7,368 bases of DNA from Peptococcaceae bacterium (GCA_003509545.1 DOLC01000034.1:22434-29801); one strand, 5' to 3'; shown: positions 1 through 6,801, counted from the stretch's first letter. The notes: a model not told the origin generated them from the sequence alone. Translations and numbers: made by a program.

Positions 1-25
1 GAGCGGAAGCCAAGCAGGCCGGGAC

Positions 26-65
26 AAAAACTAGGGATGCGCCAGCCATGCACCACTACCCCTAG
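26..65 (-). terminator. Weak candidate intrinsic terminator downstream of ligA
   Basis: Read on the minus strand, CTAGGG (65-60) can pair with CCCTAG (36-31) across a 23-nt loop, and a run of five T follows at 30-26. It begins about 100 nt beyond the ligA stop and would end the pcrA-ligA transcript. The stem is only 6 bp and the loop is long, so it may be chance. The rest of 1-162 holds no recognisable gene. A gatC gene, which often follows ligA in Clostridia, is not present in these bases. Confidence 0.3.
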
Positions 66-162
66 CCCGAACGCAACCCATTAGGCCTTTCGTCTACCAT
101 TGTACCCCCTCCGGCACCTTAGCTTGTACCTGCCGACCTTTGAGGTATTTGGGCTGTTCTCT

Positions 163-2175
163 TCACTCCCGACCCTCTAATAGTTTCCTCAGCCCTTCCT
201 CGTCCAGCAAAGGTATACCCAGCTCCCGGGCCTTATCGTATTTGGAACCCGGATTGTCTCCCACCACTACGTAATCCGTGCGGCGGCTAACGCTGCCGGC
301 TACCTTGCCTCCCGCCCGCACAATGAGGTCCGTAGCCTCCTGGCGGGTGAGATTGGGCAGGGTTCCGGTTAAAACAAAGGTTTTACCGGCCAGAGGCCCT
401 GGTGTTTCCGACTCAGCTTCCGCCTCCATTCTTACCCCCGCCCGCCGCAGCTTCTCCAGAACCTCCAGGTTACGTGGTTCTTCAAAGAAGGCCTTGATGC
501 TGGCCGCAATTTTGGGGCCGATATCGGGAAGGGTCGTCAGCTCTTCAAAACTGGCCTCCCGCAGGCGGTCCAGGGACCGGAAGTGGCGGGCCAGGGTGCG
601 GGCTGCCCGTTCACCTACGTGGCGAATACCCAGGGCAAACAACAACCTTTCCAGGCCTTTGTTTTTGCTGGCCGCAATGGCAGCAATTAAATTCTGGGCC
701 GACTGCTGGGCGAAGCGCTCCAGGGGCAGCAGGTCTTCCACCTTGAGGTAATAGAGATCCCCCGCATCGGCAATGAGTCCGGCATCCAGGAGCTGAGAAA
801 CTATAGCCGGCCCCAGGCCCTGGATGTCCATGGCCGACCGGGAGGCGAAATGGATAATCCGTTCCTTCACCTGGGCGGGACAGGCTAGACCGCCGCTGCA
901 GCGGTGGGCTGTTTCTCCCTCCTCGCGAATAACCCTGGACCCGCAGACCGGGCACCTCTCCGGGAGGTGAAATTCCTTTTCCTCTCCGGTCCTCCGTTCG
1001 GGCAAAACCTTGACCACTTCGGGAATGACATCCCCCGCCTTCTGGATTATGACCGTATCCCCTATGCGCACGTTTTTTTCCCGGATAATATCTTCATTGT
1101 GCAGGGAAGCCCGGCTGACGGTGCTCCCGGCCAGGCGCACAGGTTCCAGCAGGGCTGTGGGCGTAAGCACCCCGGTACGTCCCACCCGGACAATAATATC
1201 CAGCACCCGGGTGATGGCCTGTTCGGCCGGGAATTTATAGGCCACGGCCCAGCGGGGGCTCTTGGCCGTGGCGCCCAGAACCCGCTGCAGGGCCACGCTA
1301 TTCACTTTTATGACCAGCCCGTCAATTTCATAAGGCAGGGCCGCTCGCTTTTCCGTGGTCCATTCCTCTACCACTTCCAGCACTTCCCCGGCATGGCGGC
1401 AGTGCAGCCGGTAGGGGTTAACCGGAAAACCCAGCCCGGCCAGATAGTCCAGGGCTTCCATCTGGGTAGCCGGCTCAGGCTCTTCAGTGTATAACACCTG
1501 GTAAACAAAAAGGCCCAAGGTCCGGGAGGCCGTAACCTTAGGGTCCAGCTGGCGCAGAGAGCCGGCCGCAGCATTGCGGGGATTGGCAAAGACGGGCTCC
1601 CCCGCCTCTTCCCTCGCTTTATTCAGGCGCGCAAAAGCTGCCTTGGGCATATAGACTTCCCCCCGCACTTCCAGCCGGGCTACAGGCCGCTTGAGCCGCA
1701 AAGGGAGGGCCCGGACGGTGCGCAAATTGGCCGTGACATCTTCTCCCACCTCGCCGTCTCCCCGGGTGGCACCGGTGGTAAAGACCCCATCAACATAAAC
1801 CAGGGCTACGGACAGGCCGTCAATTTTGGGTTCCACCACGTAGTCTACCGCCCCCCCGACCAGCTCCCGCACCCGCCGGTCAAAGTCCCGGAGCTCTTCG
1901 GGGGAAAAGGCATTGGCCAGGCTAAGCAAAGGCTGGCGGTGGCGAACCGTGGCGAACTCCGGCCGGGGAGCCCCTCCCACCCGCTGGCTGGGGGAATCGG
2001 GGGTAACCAGTTCGGGAAATTTCGCTTCCAACTCCAGCAGCTCGCGCATGAGCTCATCGAATTCCTGGTCGCTAATGATGGGCGCATCGAGAACAAAATA
2101 ACGGTAATTATGCTCTTCAATTAGCCGCCGCAGTTCCTCCAGGCGTTTTTGAGCCTGCTCCCTGGTGATAGCCAT
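163..2175 (-). CDS. ligA: NAD+-dependent DNA ligase LigA
   Basis: LigA seals 3'-OH/5'-phosphate nicks using NAD+, joining Okazaki fragments and completing excision repair. The 670-residue product is the usual length and has all domains in order. The Ia NAD+-binding region carries HNYRYF and a D-x5-D pair (about residues 22-36). The adenylation domain has the KIDG motif with nucleophile Lys117 and RGDGEVGED. An OB fold (about 330-390) and a four-cysteine zinc finger at Cys408, 411, 426 and 432 (the same numbering as the E. coli enzyme) follow. Then come helix-hairpin-helix repeats (about 435-570) and a C-terminal BRCT domain (about 594-670). The open frame extends 11 codons further into pcrA. 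The ATG at 2175 is chosen because GAGGTGA lies just upstream and the following residues (MAITREQAQKRLEEL) look like a normal LigA N-terminus. It is co-transcribed with pcrA, 10 nt apart. No damage is seen. Confidence 0.98.
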   Translation of the reverse strand: MAITREQAQKRLEELRRLIEEHNYRYFVLDAPIISDQEFDELMRELLELEAKFPELVTPDSPSQRVGGAPRPEFATVRHRQPLLSLANAFSPEELRDFDRRVRELVGGAVDYVVEPKIDGLSVALVYVDGVFTTGATRGDGEVGEDVTANLRTVRALPLRLKRPVARLEVRGEVYMPKAAFARLNKAREEAGEPVFANPRNAAAGSLRQLDPKVTASRTLGLFVYQVLYTEEPEPATQMEALDYLAGLGFPVNPYRLHCRHAGEVLEVVEEWTTEKRAALPYEIDGLVIKVNSVALQRVLGATAKSPRWAVAYKFPAEQAITRVLDIIVRVGRTGVLTPTALLEPVRLAGSTVSRASLHNEDIIREKNVRIGDTVIIQKAGDVIPEVVKVLPERRTGEEKEFHLPERCPVCGSRVIREEGETAHRCSGGLACPAQVKERIIHFASRSAMDIQGLGPAIVSQLLDAGLIADAGDLYYLKVEDLLPLERFAQQSAQNLIAAIAASKNKGLERLLFALGIRHVGERAARTLARHFRSLDRLREASFEELTTLPDIGPKIAASIKAFFEEPRNLEVLEKLRRAGVRMEAEAESETPGPLAGKTFVLTGTLPNLTRQEATDLIVRAGGKVAGSVSRRTDYVVVGDNPGSKYDKARELGIPLLDEEGLRKLLEGRE

Positions 2176-2180
2176 ACCGT

Positions 2181-2187
2181 TCACCTC
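2181..2187 (-). promoter_or_regulatory. Ribosome binding site of ligA overlapping the pcrA stop codon
   Basis: GAGGTGA on the minus strand lies 5 nt before the ligA ATG (2175-2173) and shares bases with the pcrA TGA stop (2188-2186). This decides the ligA start against the longer frame and implies close coupling of pcrA termination with ligA initiation. Confidence 0.75.
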
Positions 2188-4384
2188 ATACTTTTTGCAA
2201 AGGTGCATAGCGCAGTAGCAATTCCTTTAGCCCCAGTTCGGGAAAGGCCACGGTTACCTGAGCGTCTTCCCCTTCCCCTTTGATGCGGACAATGACTCCG
2301 ATACCAAATTTAGCATGCCGCACCTTGTCTCCTACAGCCAGGGAAGTAAGGGAAACGTTCTCGCCGGGGGCTTGTTTCTTTGAACCCTTGCCTTTTCCCC
2401 CGGGCAGGACTTTTAATTCCGGCCGCTGGAAGGCCGAGGGAACCCCCTTCTGAATTTCCGGCTGGCCCCAGGCTTGCAGCAGCTCCGGCGGTATTTCCTT
2501 CAGGAAACGGGAAGGAGGATTGTTCAGGTTCGTACCGTATAGATTACGGCTGGTGGCATAGGTCAGGTATAAGACTTCCCGGGCCCGGGTCATGCCTACA
2601 TAACAGAGGCGGCGCTCTTCTTCCAGTTCCTCCAGATCAGTAGTGGAACGGAAGTGGGGAAAGACCCCTTCTTCCAGGCCGGCCAGGAATACGACCGGGA
2701 ACTCCAGGCCCTTGGCCGTATGCAAGGTCATTAAGGCCACAGCATCGCCGCCGCTGTAATTATCGGCCTCCGCCATCAGAGCCACCTGGGCCAGAAATCC
2801 TTCCAGGCTTTTTTCTTCCGCTTGGGCATCATAAGCCCGGGTGACGGTCAGCAATTCCCTCAAGTTTTCCAGGCGCGCCTGGGCTTCGGGAGTCCTTTCC
2901 GCCTCCAGCTCCGCTTGATAGCCTGTCTCCTGCAAAATCCTCTCCACCAGAGCCGTTACCGGTAGTTTCTCCCTTTCCTGCCGCAAATTATCCAACAGCT
3001 TCCCCAATTCTTTCAGGGGGGATAGCTGGCGGGGCATAAGGCCGGGAATTTCTTCGGCCCTCTGCAGGGCCTCAAAAATGGTGATGCCCCGTTCCTGGCT
3101 GAAAAGCTCCAGCCGCAGCCAGGTTCCTTCGCCAATGCCCCGTCGGGGCACATTGATGATCCGCTTCAAGCTCAAGCTGTCGGCCGGGTTGACCATGACC
3201 CGCAAGTAAGCCAGGATATCTTTAATTTCCTTGCGCTGGTAGAATTTGAGGCCGCCTACAATTTCGTAGGGCAAACCGAAGTGGATGAAAGCTTCTTCTA
3301 AAGCCCTAGACTGGGCATGGGTGCGGTAGAGCACAGCAAAAGCACCGAAGGGCCGGTTCTCCTCCCGGTGTCGCCGGTAAATTTCCCGGGCGATGAAAGT
3401 TGCTTCATCCTTTTCGTTCTCCGCCTCATAAAGATAGAGGGGTTCTCCTTCCTGTCGCCGTGTCCAGAGGCGTTTTTCCTTACGGCCTATGTTATGCTTG
3501 ATCACCTCGTTAGCCGCCTGGAGGATGGGCCAGGTAGAGCGGTAGTTTTCCTCCAGTAGGATGACCCTGGCGTTGGGGTAATCTTCTTCAAAGGCTAAAA
3601 TATTCCCTATATCCGCCCCGCGCCAGCCGTAAATGGACTGGTCCGGGTCCCCCACCACGCATAAGTTTTGGCCCTCCCCTGCCAGAAGCCTCACCAGAAC
3701 ATACTGGGCATGGTTGGTATCCTGATATTCGTCGATCAGGATATGCTGCCAGCGCTGCTGGTAGTGACGCAGGACCAGGGGATTCCCCTGGAAAAGGTCC
3801 ACAGTGAGCATGATGAGATCATCGAAATCCAGGGCATTGAGGTTTTTCAGCTTCTCCTGGTAAAGGCGGTAAATGGTAGCCAACTTTTGTTCGGCATAAG
3901 TGCCGGCCACCCCCTCGTAGTCCGCAGGGGAGTACAAGGCATTCTTGGCGCTGCTGATGGCTGCGGCTACCGAGCGCGGGGGGAACTTCTTCTCATCCAG
4001 GTTGAGTTCCCGCAGTATCTCCCGCAACACAGCCAGCTGGTCATCGGTATCATATATCACAAAGCTGGGCGTATAGCCCAACAGGTGGATATCGCGCCTT
4101 AAAATGCGGACACAGGCGGAGTGAAAGGTGCTCACCCAAAGGTAACGGGCAGTGGGGCCTACGATTTTTTCCAGCCGCTCCTGCATCTCGCGGGCCGCTT
4201 TGTTGGTGAAAGTAACCGCCAGGATGGCTTCCGGCGGCACCCCTTCCAGCAACAAGTGGGCTACCCGGTAGGTAAGCACCCGTGTCTTGCCGCTGCCGGC
4301 ACCGGCCAGGACCAGCAAGGGGGCTCCCCGGTGGCATACTGCTGCCTGCTGTTGGGGGTTTAGGGTATCTAAAAAGTCCAGCAA
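2186..4384 (-). CDS. pcrA: ATP-dependent DNA helicase PcrA (UvrD/Rep family, SF1A)
   Basis: PcrA is the Gram-positive 3'-5' helicase that works in nucleotide excision repair, rolling-circle replication and removal of RecA or RNA polymerase from DNA. With the preferred TTG start the product has 732 residues, normal for the family. Visible motifs are the Q motif (LNPQQQAAV, 8-16), Walker A GAGSGKT (28-34), Walker B DEYQD (218-222), motif III GDPDQSIYGWRGAD (245-258), motif IV NYRS (280-283), motif V TLHTAKGLEFPVVF (553-566) and motif VI VGMTRAR (596-602). A Lys/Gly-rich linker (about 661-675) leads to a C-terminal Tudor-like domain (about 684-732, KFGIGVIVRI), which in PcrA binds RNA polymerase. 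A GTG three codons upstream (4393) opens the same frame, but its Shine-Dalgarno bases abut it directly. The TTG at 4384 has AAGGGGTGA at good spacing. First gene of the operon with ligA. Confidence 0.97.
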   Translation of the reverse strand: MLDFLDTLNPQQQAAVCHRGAPLLVLAGAGSGKTRVLTYRVAHLLLEGVPPEAILAVTFTNKAAREMQERLEKIVGPTARYLWVSTFHSACVRILRRDIHLLGYTPSFVIYDTDDQLAVLREILRELNLDEKKFPPRSVAAAISSAKNALYSPADYEGVAGTYAEQKLATIYRLYQEKLKNLNALDFDDLIMLTVDLFQGNPLVLRHYQQRWQHILIDEYQDTNHAQYVLVRLLAGEGQNLCVVGDPDQSIYGWRGADIGNILAFEEDYPNARVILLEENYRSTWPILQAANEVIKHNIGRKEKRLWTRRQEGEPLYLYEAENEKDEATFIAREIYRRHREENRPFGAFAVLYRTHAQSRALEEAFIHFGLPYEIVGGLKFYQRKEIKDILAYLRVMVNPADSLSLKRIINVPRRGIGEGTWLRLELFSQERGITIFEALQRAEEIPGLMPRQLSPLKELGKLLDNLRQEREKLPVTALVERILQETGYQAELEAERTPEAQARLENLRELLTVTRAYDAQAEEKSLEGFLAQVALMAEADNYSGGDAVALMTLHTAKGLEFPVVFLAGLEEGVFPHFRSTTDLEELEEERRLCYVGMTRAREVLYLTYATSRNLYGTNLNNPPSRFLKEIPPELLQAWGQPEIQKGVPSAFQRPELKVLPGGKGKGSKKQAPGENVSLTSLAVGDKVRHAKFGIGVIVRIKGEGEDAQVTVAFPELGLKELLLRYAPLQKV

Positions 4385-4389
4385 AGGCT

Positions 4390-4398
4390 TCACCCCTT
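4390..4398 (-). promoter_or_regulatory. Ribosome binding site deciding the pcrA start
   Basis: The minus strand reads AAGGGGTGA, close to the AAGGAGGTGA ideal, followed by 5 nt (AGCCT) and TTG at 4384-4382. The GTG at 4393-4391 lies inside this site and so has no usable spacing. The TTG start is therefore favoured. Confidence 0.55.
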
Positions 4399-4453
4399 GA
4401 AAAAGCTATAAGTGTTTTCGCCGCGCCGGAGTTAATTTCCTGCCATTATCTTT

Positions 4454-4481
4454 ATTTTAACACTGAGCCCTCTTCCAACAA
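4454..4481 (-). promoter_or_regulatory. Possible sigma-A promoter of the pcrA-ligA operon
   Basis: On the minus strand TTGTTG (4481-4476) and TAAAAT (4459-4454) are 16 nt apart. The -10 hexamer is preceded by TGT, an extended -10 element. The -35 matches consensus at only three of six positions. The placement, about 70 nt ahead of the pcrA start and back to back with the promoter of the 4552 gene, is sensible. Confidence 0.35.
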
Positions 4482-4484
4482 AAA

Positions 4485-4513
4485 TAGCCATTAAGCTGGC
4501 AAAAACATATAAT
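4485..4513 (+). promoter_or_regulatory. Sigma-A-type promoter for the 179-residue protein gene
   Basis: A perfect TATAAT (4508-4513) lies 17 nt after TAGCCA (4485-4490), which matches the -35 consensus at four of six positions. Transcription would begin about 30 nt before the ATG at 4552, leaving room for the GGGAGGG ribosome binding site (4540-4546). Confidence 0.55.
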
Positions 4514-4551
4514 GCAACAGGTAAGTGATTTGACGGAAAGGGAGGGATTTC

Positions 4552-5091
4552 ATGTATTTCCTCAACATGCCGGGTATGGCCAGAAACAGCGAAGGATTGG
4601 GAGAGGACACCCGGGAGGACAGTAATAGCCAACAGAATAACACCGCTCCAAATAATCATCCCGCATCCGATCAATCTACCAGTCCTTTTCCTAATCACTC
4701 TGCCCGGGACGAGGGCTCTAAAAACAATGGATCTGAGACGCCCATCAACCTGGTCATGTACGGGCACGCTCTTTTGCGCGAAGCCATTTTAAACGGCTCG
4801 GCCAATAACCTGTGCCATAATCTGCACCTCTGGATTGAAAAAGCGCGCCTTTTCCTCAACTATGCCGATGCCGGCGTGGAAACCTTAAACAATATTGTGA
4901 ACGTCACCCGGGATAATTTAGCCCGGGCCACCGGTGCGGCAGCGCCAGGAGAGTTCGGGGCGGAATCTTTAGCTATGCCGGCCTCCTCCTTTAAACTGTT
5001 CTGGGACCTCATCCGTACCCCCGAATTTCAACAATTCTTTGGCCGCATGCTGGCTCAGATGTTGCAACCAAAATTTCAGGGCTCCGGTTAA
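4552..5091 (+). CDS. Hypothetical protein, 179 residues, disordered N-terminus and helical C-terminus
   Basis: I do not recognise this family. The start ATG follows GGGAGGG with 5 nt spacing and a TATAAT promoter, and an intrinsic terminator overlaps the stop, so it looks like a genuine single-gene transcript. Residues about 12-62 are rich in Asn, Ser, Asp, Gln and Pro and are probably disordered. Residues about 64-127 look amphipathic and helical (for example LREAIL, LHLWIEKARLFL, VETLNNIVNVTRDNLARA). A Gly/Ala-rich spacer comes next. A final helical, aromatic-rich segment (about 146-172, FKLFWDLIRTPEFQQFFGRM) closes the protein. There is no signal peptide, no membrane segment and one cysteine (Cys88), so it is probably cytoplasmic. 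It is divergent from pcrA-ligA and convergent with the protease gene, so the context gives little functional hint. Existence is fairly sure; function is unknown. Confidence 0.8.
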   Translation: MYFLNMPGMARNSEGLGEDTREDSNSQQNNTAPNNHPASDQSTSPFPNHSARDEGSKNNGSETPINLVMYGHALLREAILNGSANNLCHNLHLWIEKARLFLNYADAGVETLNNIVNVTRDNLARATGAAAPGEFGAESLAMPASSFKLFWDLIRTPEFQQFFGRMLAQMLQPKFQGSG

Positions 5092-5111
5092 ACCCAGAGC
5101 CCTCTTTTTTT
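5078..5111 (+). terminator. Intrinsic terminator overlapping the stop of the 179-residue gene
   Basis: AGGGCTC (5078-5084) pairs perfectly with GAGCCCT (5097-5103) across a 12-nt loop, and seven T follow at 5105-5111. The TAA stop (5089-5091) lies in the loop. On the minus strand the same hairpin is 25 nt beyond the protease stop and is followed by GAAATTTT, so it may act weakly for the convergent gene too. Confidence 0.8.
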
Positions 5112-5127
5112 ATCCTTTTCCCTTACT

Positions 5128-6285
5128 TTATCCCAGCCAGCCGGCATCCACCAGTCCGGCACCTTGCTCCACCAAACTCAGACCGGGAAGCTTGCGCGCG
5201 TGGAGAAGCAGGAGCCTCACGGCCTGTTCCGCACTCAGATTGCTGTTGGAGCCTAAAATTAAGGCCAGGACGCCGCTTACATGGGGGGCTGCCATGGAAG
5301 TCCCGCTCATGGTCCGGTAGCCGCCGCCGGGATAAGTAGAAAGGATTTCATTCCCGGGAGCCGTTATGGTAACCTCCGGCCCCCGGCTGCTGAAATCGGC
5401 CAGAGTATCCTCTTCTGTGGTAGCGGTTACGGATATGACGCCGGGGTAACGAGCAGGATACAAAACCTCGCCTTCGGGGCCCCTATTGCCAGCCGCAGCT
5501 ACTAAAAGCATACCCGCTTCCAGGCAAGCATCCACCGCTTTTTTGAGAGCAGTACTGGCCTGGGAGGTACCTAAACTCATATTCACGATCTGCATTTGGT
5601 TGTTTAACGCCCACTCTAAACCATTAACAATATCGGAAATTTGGCCTCTGCCGAAGCGGTTCATAACTTTAACGGCATAAATTTCAACCTCCGGCGCTAC
5701 ACCCACAATACCGAAGTCATTGTTGGCCGCCGCGATGATACCGGCCACATGGGTGCCATGCCCGTAGCCATCTCCCGCCGGCAAGCCGGGGAATCTGATG
5801 TTTATCTTACCTTTTACATTATTCCTTAAGTCGGGGTGATTACTATCTACACCCGTATCCAGCACCGCCACCTTTACTCCGGCTCCGGTAGTCTTCTGCC
5901 AGGCTGCTGGCGCGCCAATCCGTTCCACTCCCCAGGGAACGGTTTGCTGATTGGCGGTTACAGGGTCGGAAGTTACAGGACAAGGAAATCCGCAAGTTTC
6001 CACCTCAAAATCATCTTCTACCGCTTCCACCTGGGGATCCCGGGCTAAGGCCTGCAGTTTATTCGCTTCCACGGGGAAGGAAGCCAGCAGGGCATTGATG
6101 AAGGGAAAATCCTTTAAAATACGGCCGCCGTATGAGCTTACTGTTCTGCGGCCCTGGTCTAAGGAGGTACCCTTCCGGAAGATAACGATCTTGCGTTCTT
6201 CCTTACGCTTGGCGTTTAAGCTAAGGCTCAGGCCCCCGGCTATTAAGGCGAATACAGAAGGAAGAAGAGCCAGTAACGGATACGT
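5128..6285 (-). CDS. Subtilisin-like serine protease (peptidase S8) with I9-type propeptide; start codon apparently ACG
   Basis: Probably an exported endopeptidase. Counting from the proposed start at 6285 the product has 385 residues. Residues 2-23 are hydrophobic (YPLLALLPSVFALIAGG), suggesting a signal peptide or anchor, followed by KRKEERK. Residues about 32-96 resemble an inhibitor I9 propeptide (KIVIFRKG, YGGRILKDFPFINALLASFP, VEAVEDD). The catalytic domain carries Asp143 (AVLDTGVDSNHPDL), His176 (GHGTHVAGI), oxyanion Asn267 (AAAGNRG) and Ser330 (SGTSMAAPHVSG), so it should be active. Cys98 and Cys102 lie at the propeptide junction. The frame has no ATG, GTG or TTG upstream of the GTG at 6072, but that GTG has no ribosome binding site and would cut the propeptide in half. 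GAGGAGG stands at the right distance before ACG (6285-6283), so ACG is the likely start, or the site is a mutation or assembly error from ATG. The protease call is secure; the start is not. Confidence 0.93.
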   Translation of the reverse strand, partial: TYPLLALLPSVFALIAGGLSLSLNAKRKEERKIVIFRKGTSLDQGRRTVSSYGGRILKDFPFINALLASFPVEANKLQALARDPQVEAVEDDFEVETCGFPCPVTSDPVTANQQTVPWGVERIGAPAAWQKTTGAGVKVAVLDTGVDSNHPDLRNNVKGKINIRFPGLPAGDGYGHGTHVAGIIAAANNDFGIVGVAPEVEIYAVKVMNRFGRGQISDIVNGLEWALNNQMQIVNMSLGTSQASTALKKAVDACLEAGMLLVAAAGNRGPEGEVLYPARYPGVISVTATTEEDTLADFSSRGPEVTITAPGNEILSTYPGGGYRTMSGTSMAAPHVSGVLALILGSNSNLSAEQAVRLLLLHARKLPGLSLVEQGAGLVDAGWLG

Positions 6286-6292
6286 AGAAATC

Positions 6293-6299
6293 CCTCCTC
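6293..6299 (-). promoter_or_regulatory. Strong ribosome binding site in front of the protease ACG
   Basis: GAGGAGG on the minus strand is followed by seven nt (GATTTCT) and then ACG TAT CCG, the first codons of the hydrophobic leader. The only upstream ATG (6306-6304) runs into TGA after one Lys codon, and that TGA (6300-6298) overlaps this site. The position therefore marks 6285 as the intended start. Confidence 0.65.
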
Positions 6300-6469
6300 A
6301 CTTCATAATAATGGCTTTTTATATATGCTATTCAGGGAGCCTGAGCGAAGTTAAATTGGAAACGATGTGCCAAAAATTTTTCCGGTGTAACCCCTTTTCC
6401 CGGCGCTGCATATTCTGGAACTAGAGAGCGGGAAAATCCCCCAAAACAGTTTAAAGGAGGAATGCTTAG

Positions 6470-6574
6470 ATGTCCTTCAGCCCTGAGTGGTTCTTTATTT
6501 TCTTCCCCATCATCATCATTATTATCCCGGTAATCCTCATCTTCATCATCTGGCCGTGGGCTTCTGCCAAGTAA
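6470..6574 (+). CDS. Small single-pass membrane protein, 34 residues
   Basis: This short gene has AAAGGAGG (6453-6460) nine nt before its ATG and is followed within 25 nt by a strong terminator, which supports real expression. The product begins MSFSPEWFFIFFP, continues with six consecutive Ile codons (14-19) and PVILIFIIWPW, and ends ASAK. Residues about 7-29 form one hydrophobic span. The only charged side chains are Glu6 and Lys34, which by the positive-inside rule suggests the N-terminus outside and the C-terminus in the cytoplasm. I do not recognise the family. It is divergent from the protease gene, about 180 nt apart. An overlapping ATG at 6462 opens a Ser/Leu-rich 23-codon frame but sits too close to the ribosome binding site. 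Function unknown. Confidence 0.7.
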   Translation: MSFSPEWFFIFFPIIIIIIPVILIFIIWPWASAK

Positions 6575-6596
6575 GCAGGCACAAGAAAATGCAGAG

Positions 6597-6629
6597 GGGG
6601 AGGGGGAGGTCAAGCCCCTCCCCTTTTTT
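6597..6629 (+). terminator. Strong intrinsic terminator after the small membrane protein gene
   Basis: GGGGAGGGG (6597-6605) pairs perfectly with CCCCTCCCC (6615-6623) across a 9-nt loop, followed by six T (6624-6629). It lies 22 nt past the stop of the 34-residue gene on the same strand. Confidence 0.88.
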
Positions 6630-6632
6630 GCT

Positions 6633-6664
6633 AAAAAAATCGCCCCGCTATTTACGGGGCTTTT
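6633..6664. terminator. Second, bidirectional terminator
   Basis: GCCCCG (6642-6647) pairs with CGGGGC (6655-6660) across a 7-nt loop. On the plus strand TTTT follows (6661-6664), a back-up to the terminator just upstream. On the minus strand the stem is followed by GA and seven T (6639-6633), which suits termination of the 6802-7128 gene about 140 nt after its stop. Confidence 0.7.
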
Positions 6665-6801
6665 CCCTTGATCGGGGAAAAATGGGGTGCGAGTTGGGCA
6701 CCGAAAGAGCTAATAAGGGTGGCAACCAGAGATAAGGAAGCAGTAAAGTTGCAACCACTGGAGGGCAGGCTGGGAGGTAGCCATGGTTTATGAAAACGCA
6801 C
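6665..6801. other. Intergenic region with short inverted repeats, no gene recognised
   Basis: Between the double terminator and the stop of the 108-residue gene there is no convincing coding sequence. The plus strand contains GGTGC/GCACC (6686-6690 with 6698-6702, 7-nt loop). GTGGCAAC (6719-6726) can pair at seven of eight positions with GTTGCAAC (6748-6755). GGGAGGT then ATG (6783) looks like a ribosome binding site and start, but the resulting 44-residue frame runs antisense into the 108-residue gene. If transcribed on the minus strand, this is simply its 3' untranslated region. Confidence 0.4.

Noticed and set aside
76..97. Very short minus-strand frame (12 residues) with GGAGGGGG before ATG downstream of ligA
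   Set aside because: It is too short to judge and has no recognisable features. The G-rich stretch can arise by chance at this GC content.
278..1494. Long plus-strand frames opposite ligA (up to 196 codons), and similar ones opposite pcrA
   Set aside because: They lie wholly antisense to well-supported conserved genes, lack ribosome binding sites, and have the Arg/Pro/Ser-rich composition expected of shadow frames in GC-rich genes.
6298..6306. In-frame ATG-AAG-TGA before the protease, suggesting UGA recoding (selenocysteine)
   Set aside because: The TGA overlaps the GAGGAGG ribosome binding site, no SECIS-like hairpin follows, and the next codons would translate the ribosome binding site itself. 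Initiation downstream is simpler.
6509..6526. ATC/ATT triplet run as a microsatellite or phase-variation tract
   Set aside because: It encodes the Ile-rich core of the membrane span, is short and mixed in sequence, and triplet slippage would not shift the frame.
6715..6735. AAGGGTGGCAACC resembling the T-box antiterminator (UGGN bulge) motif
   Set aside because: The core has an extra A compared with UGGNACC. There is no room for a stem I upstream, because two terminators and a gene lie there, and no aminoacyl-tRNA synthetase or amino acid gene follows on the plus strand.
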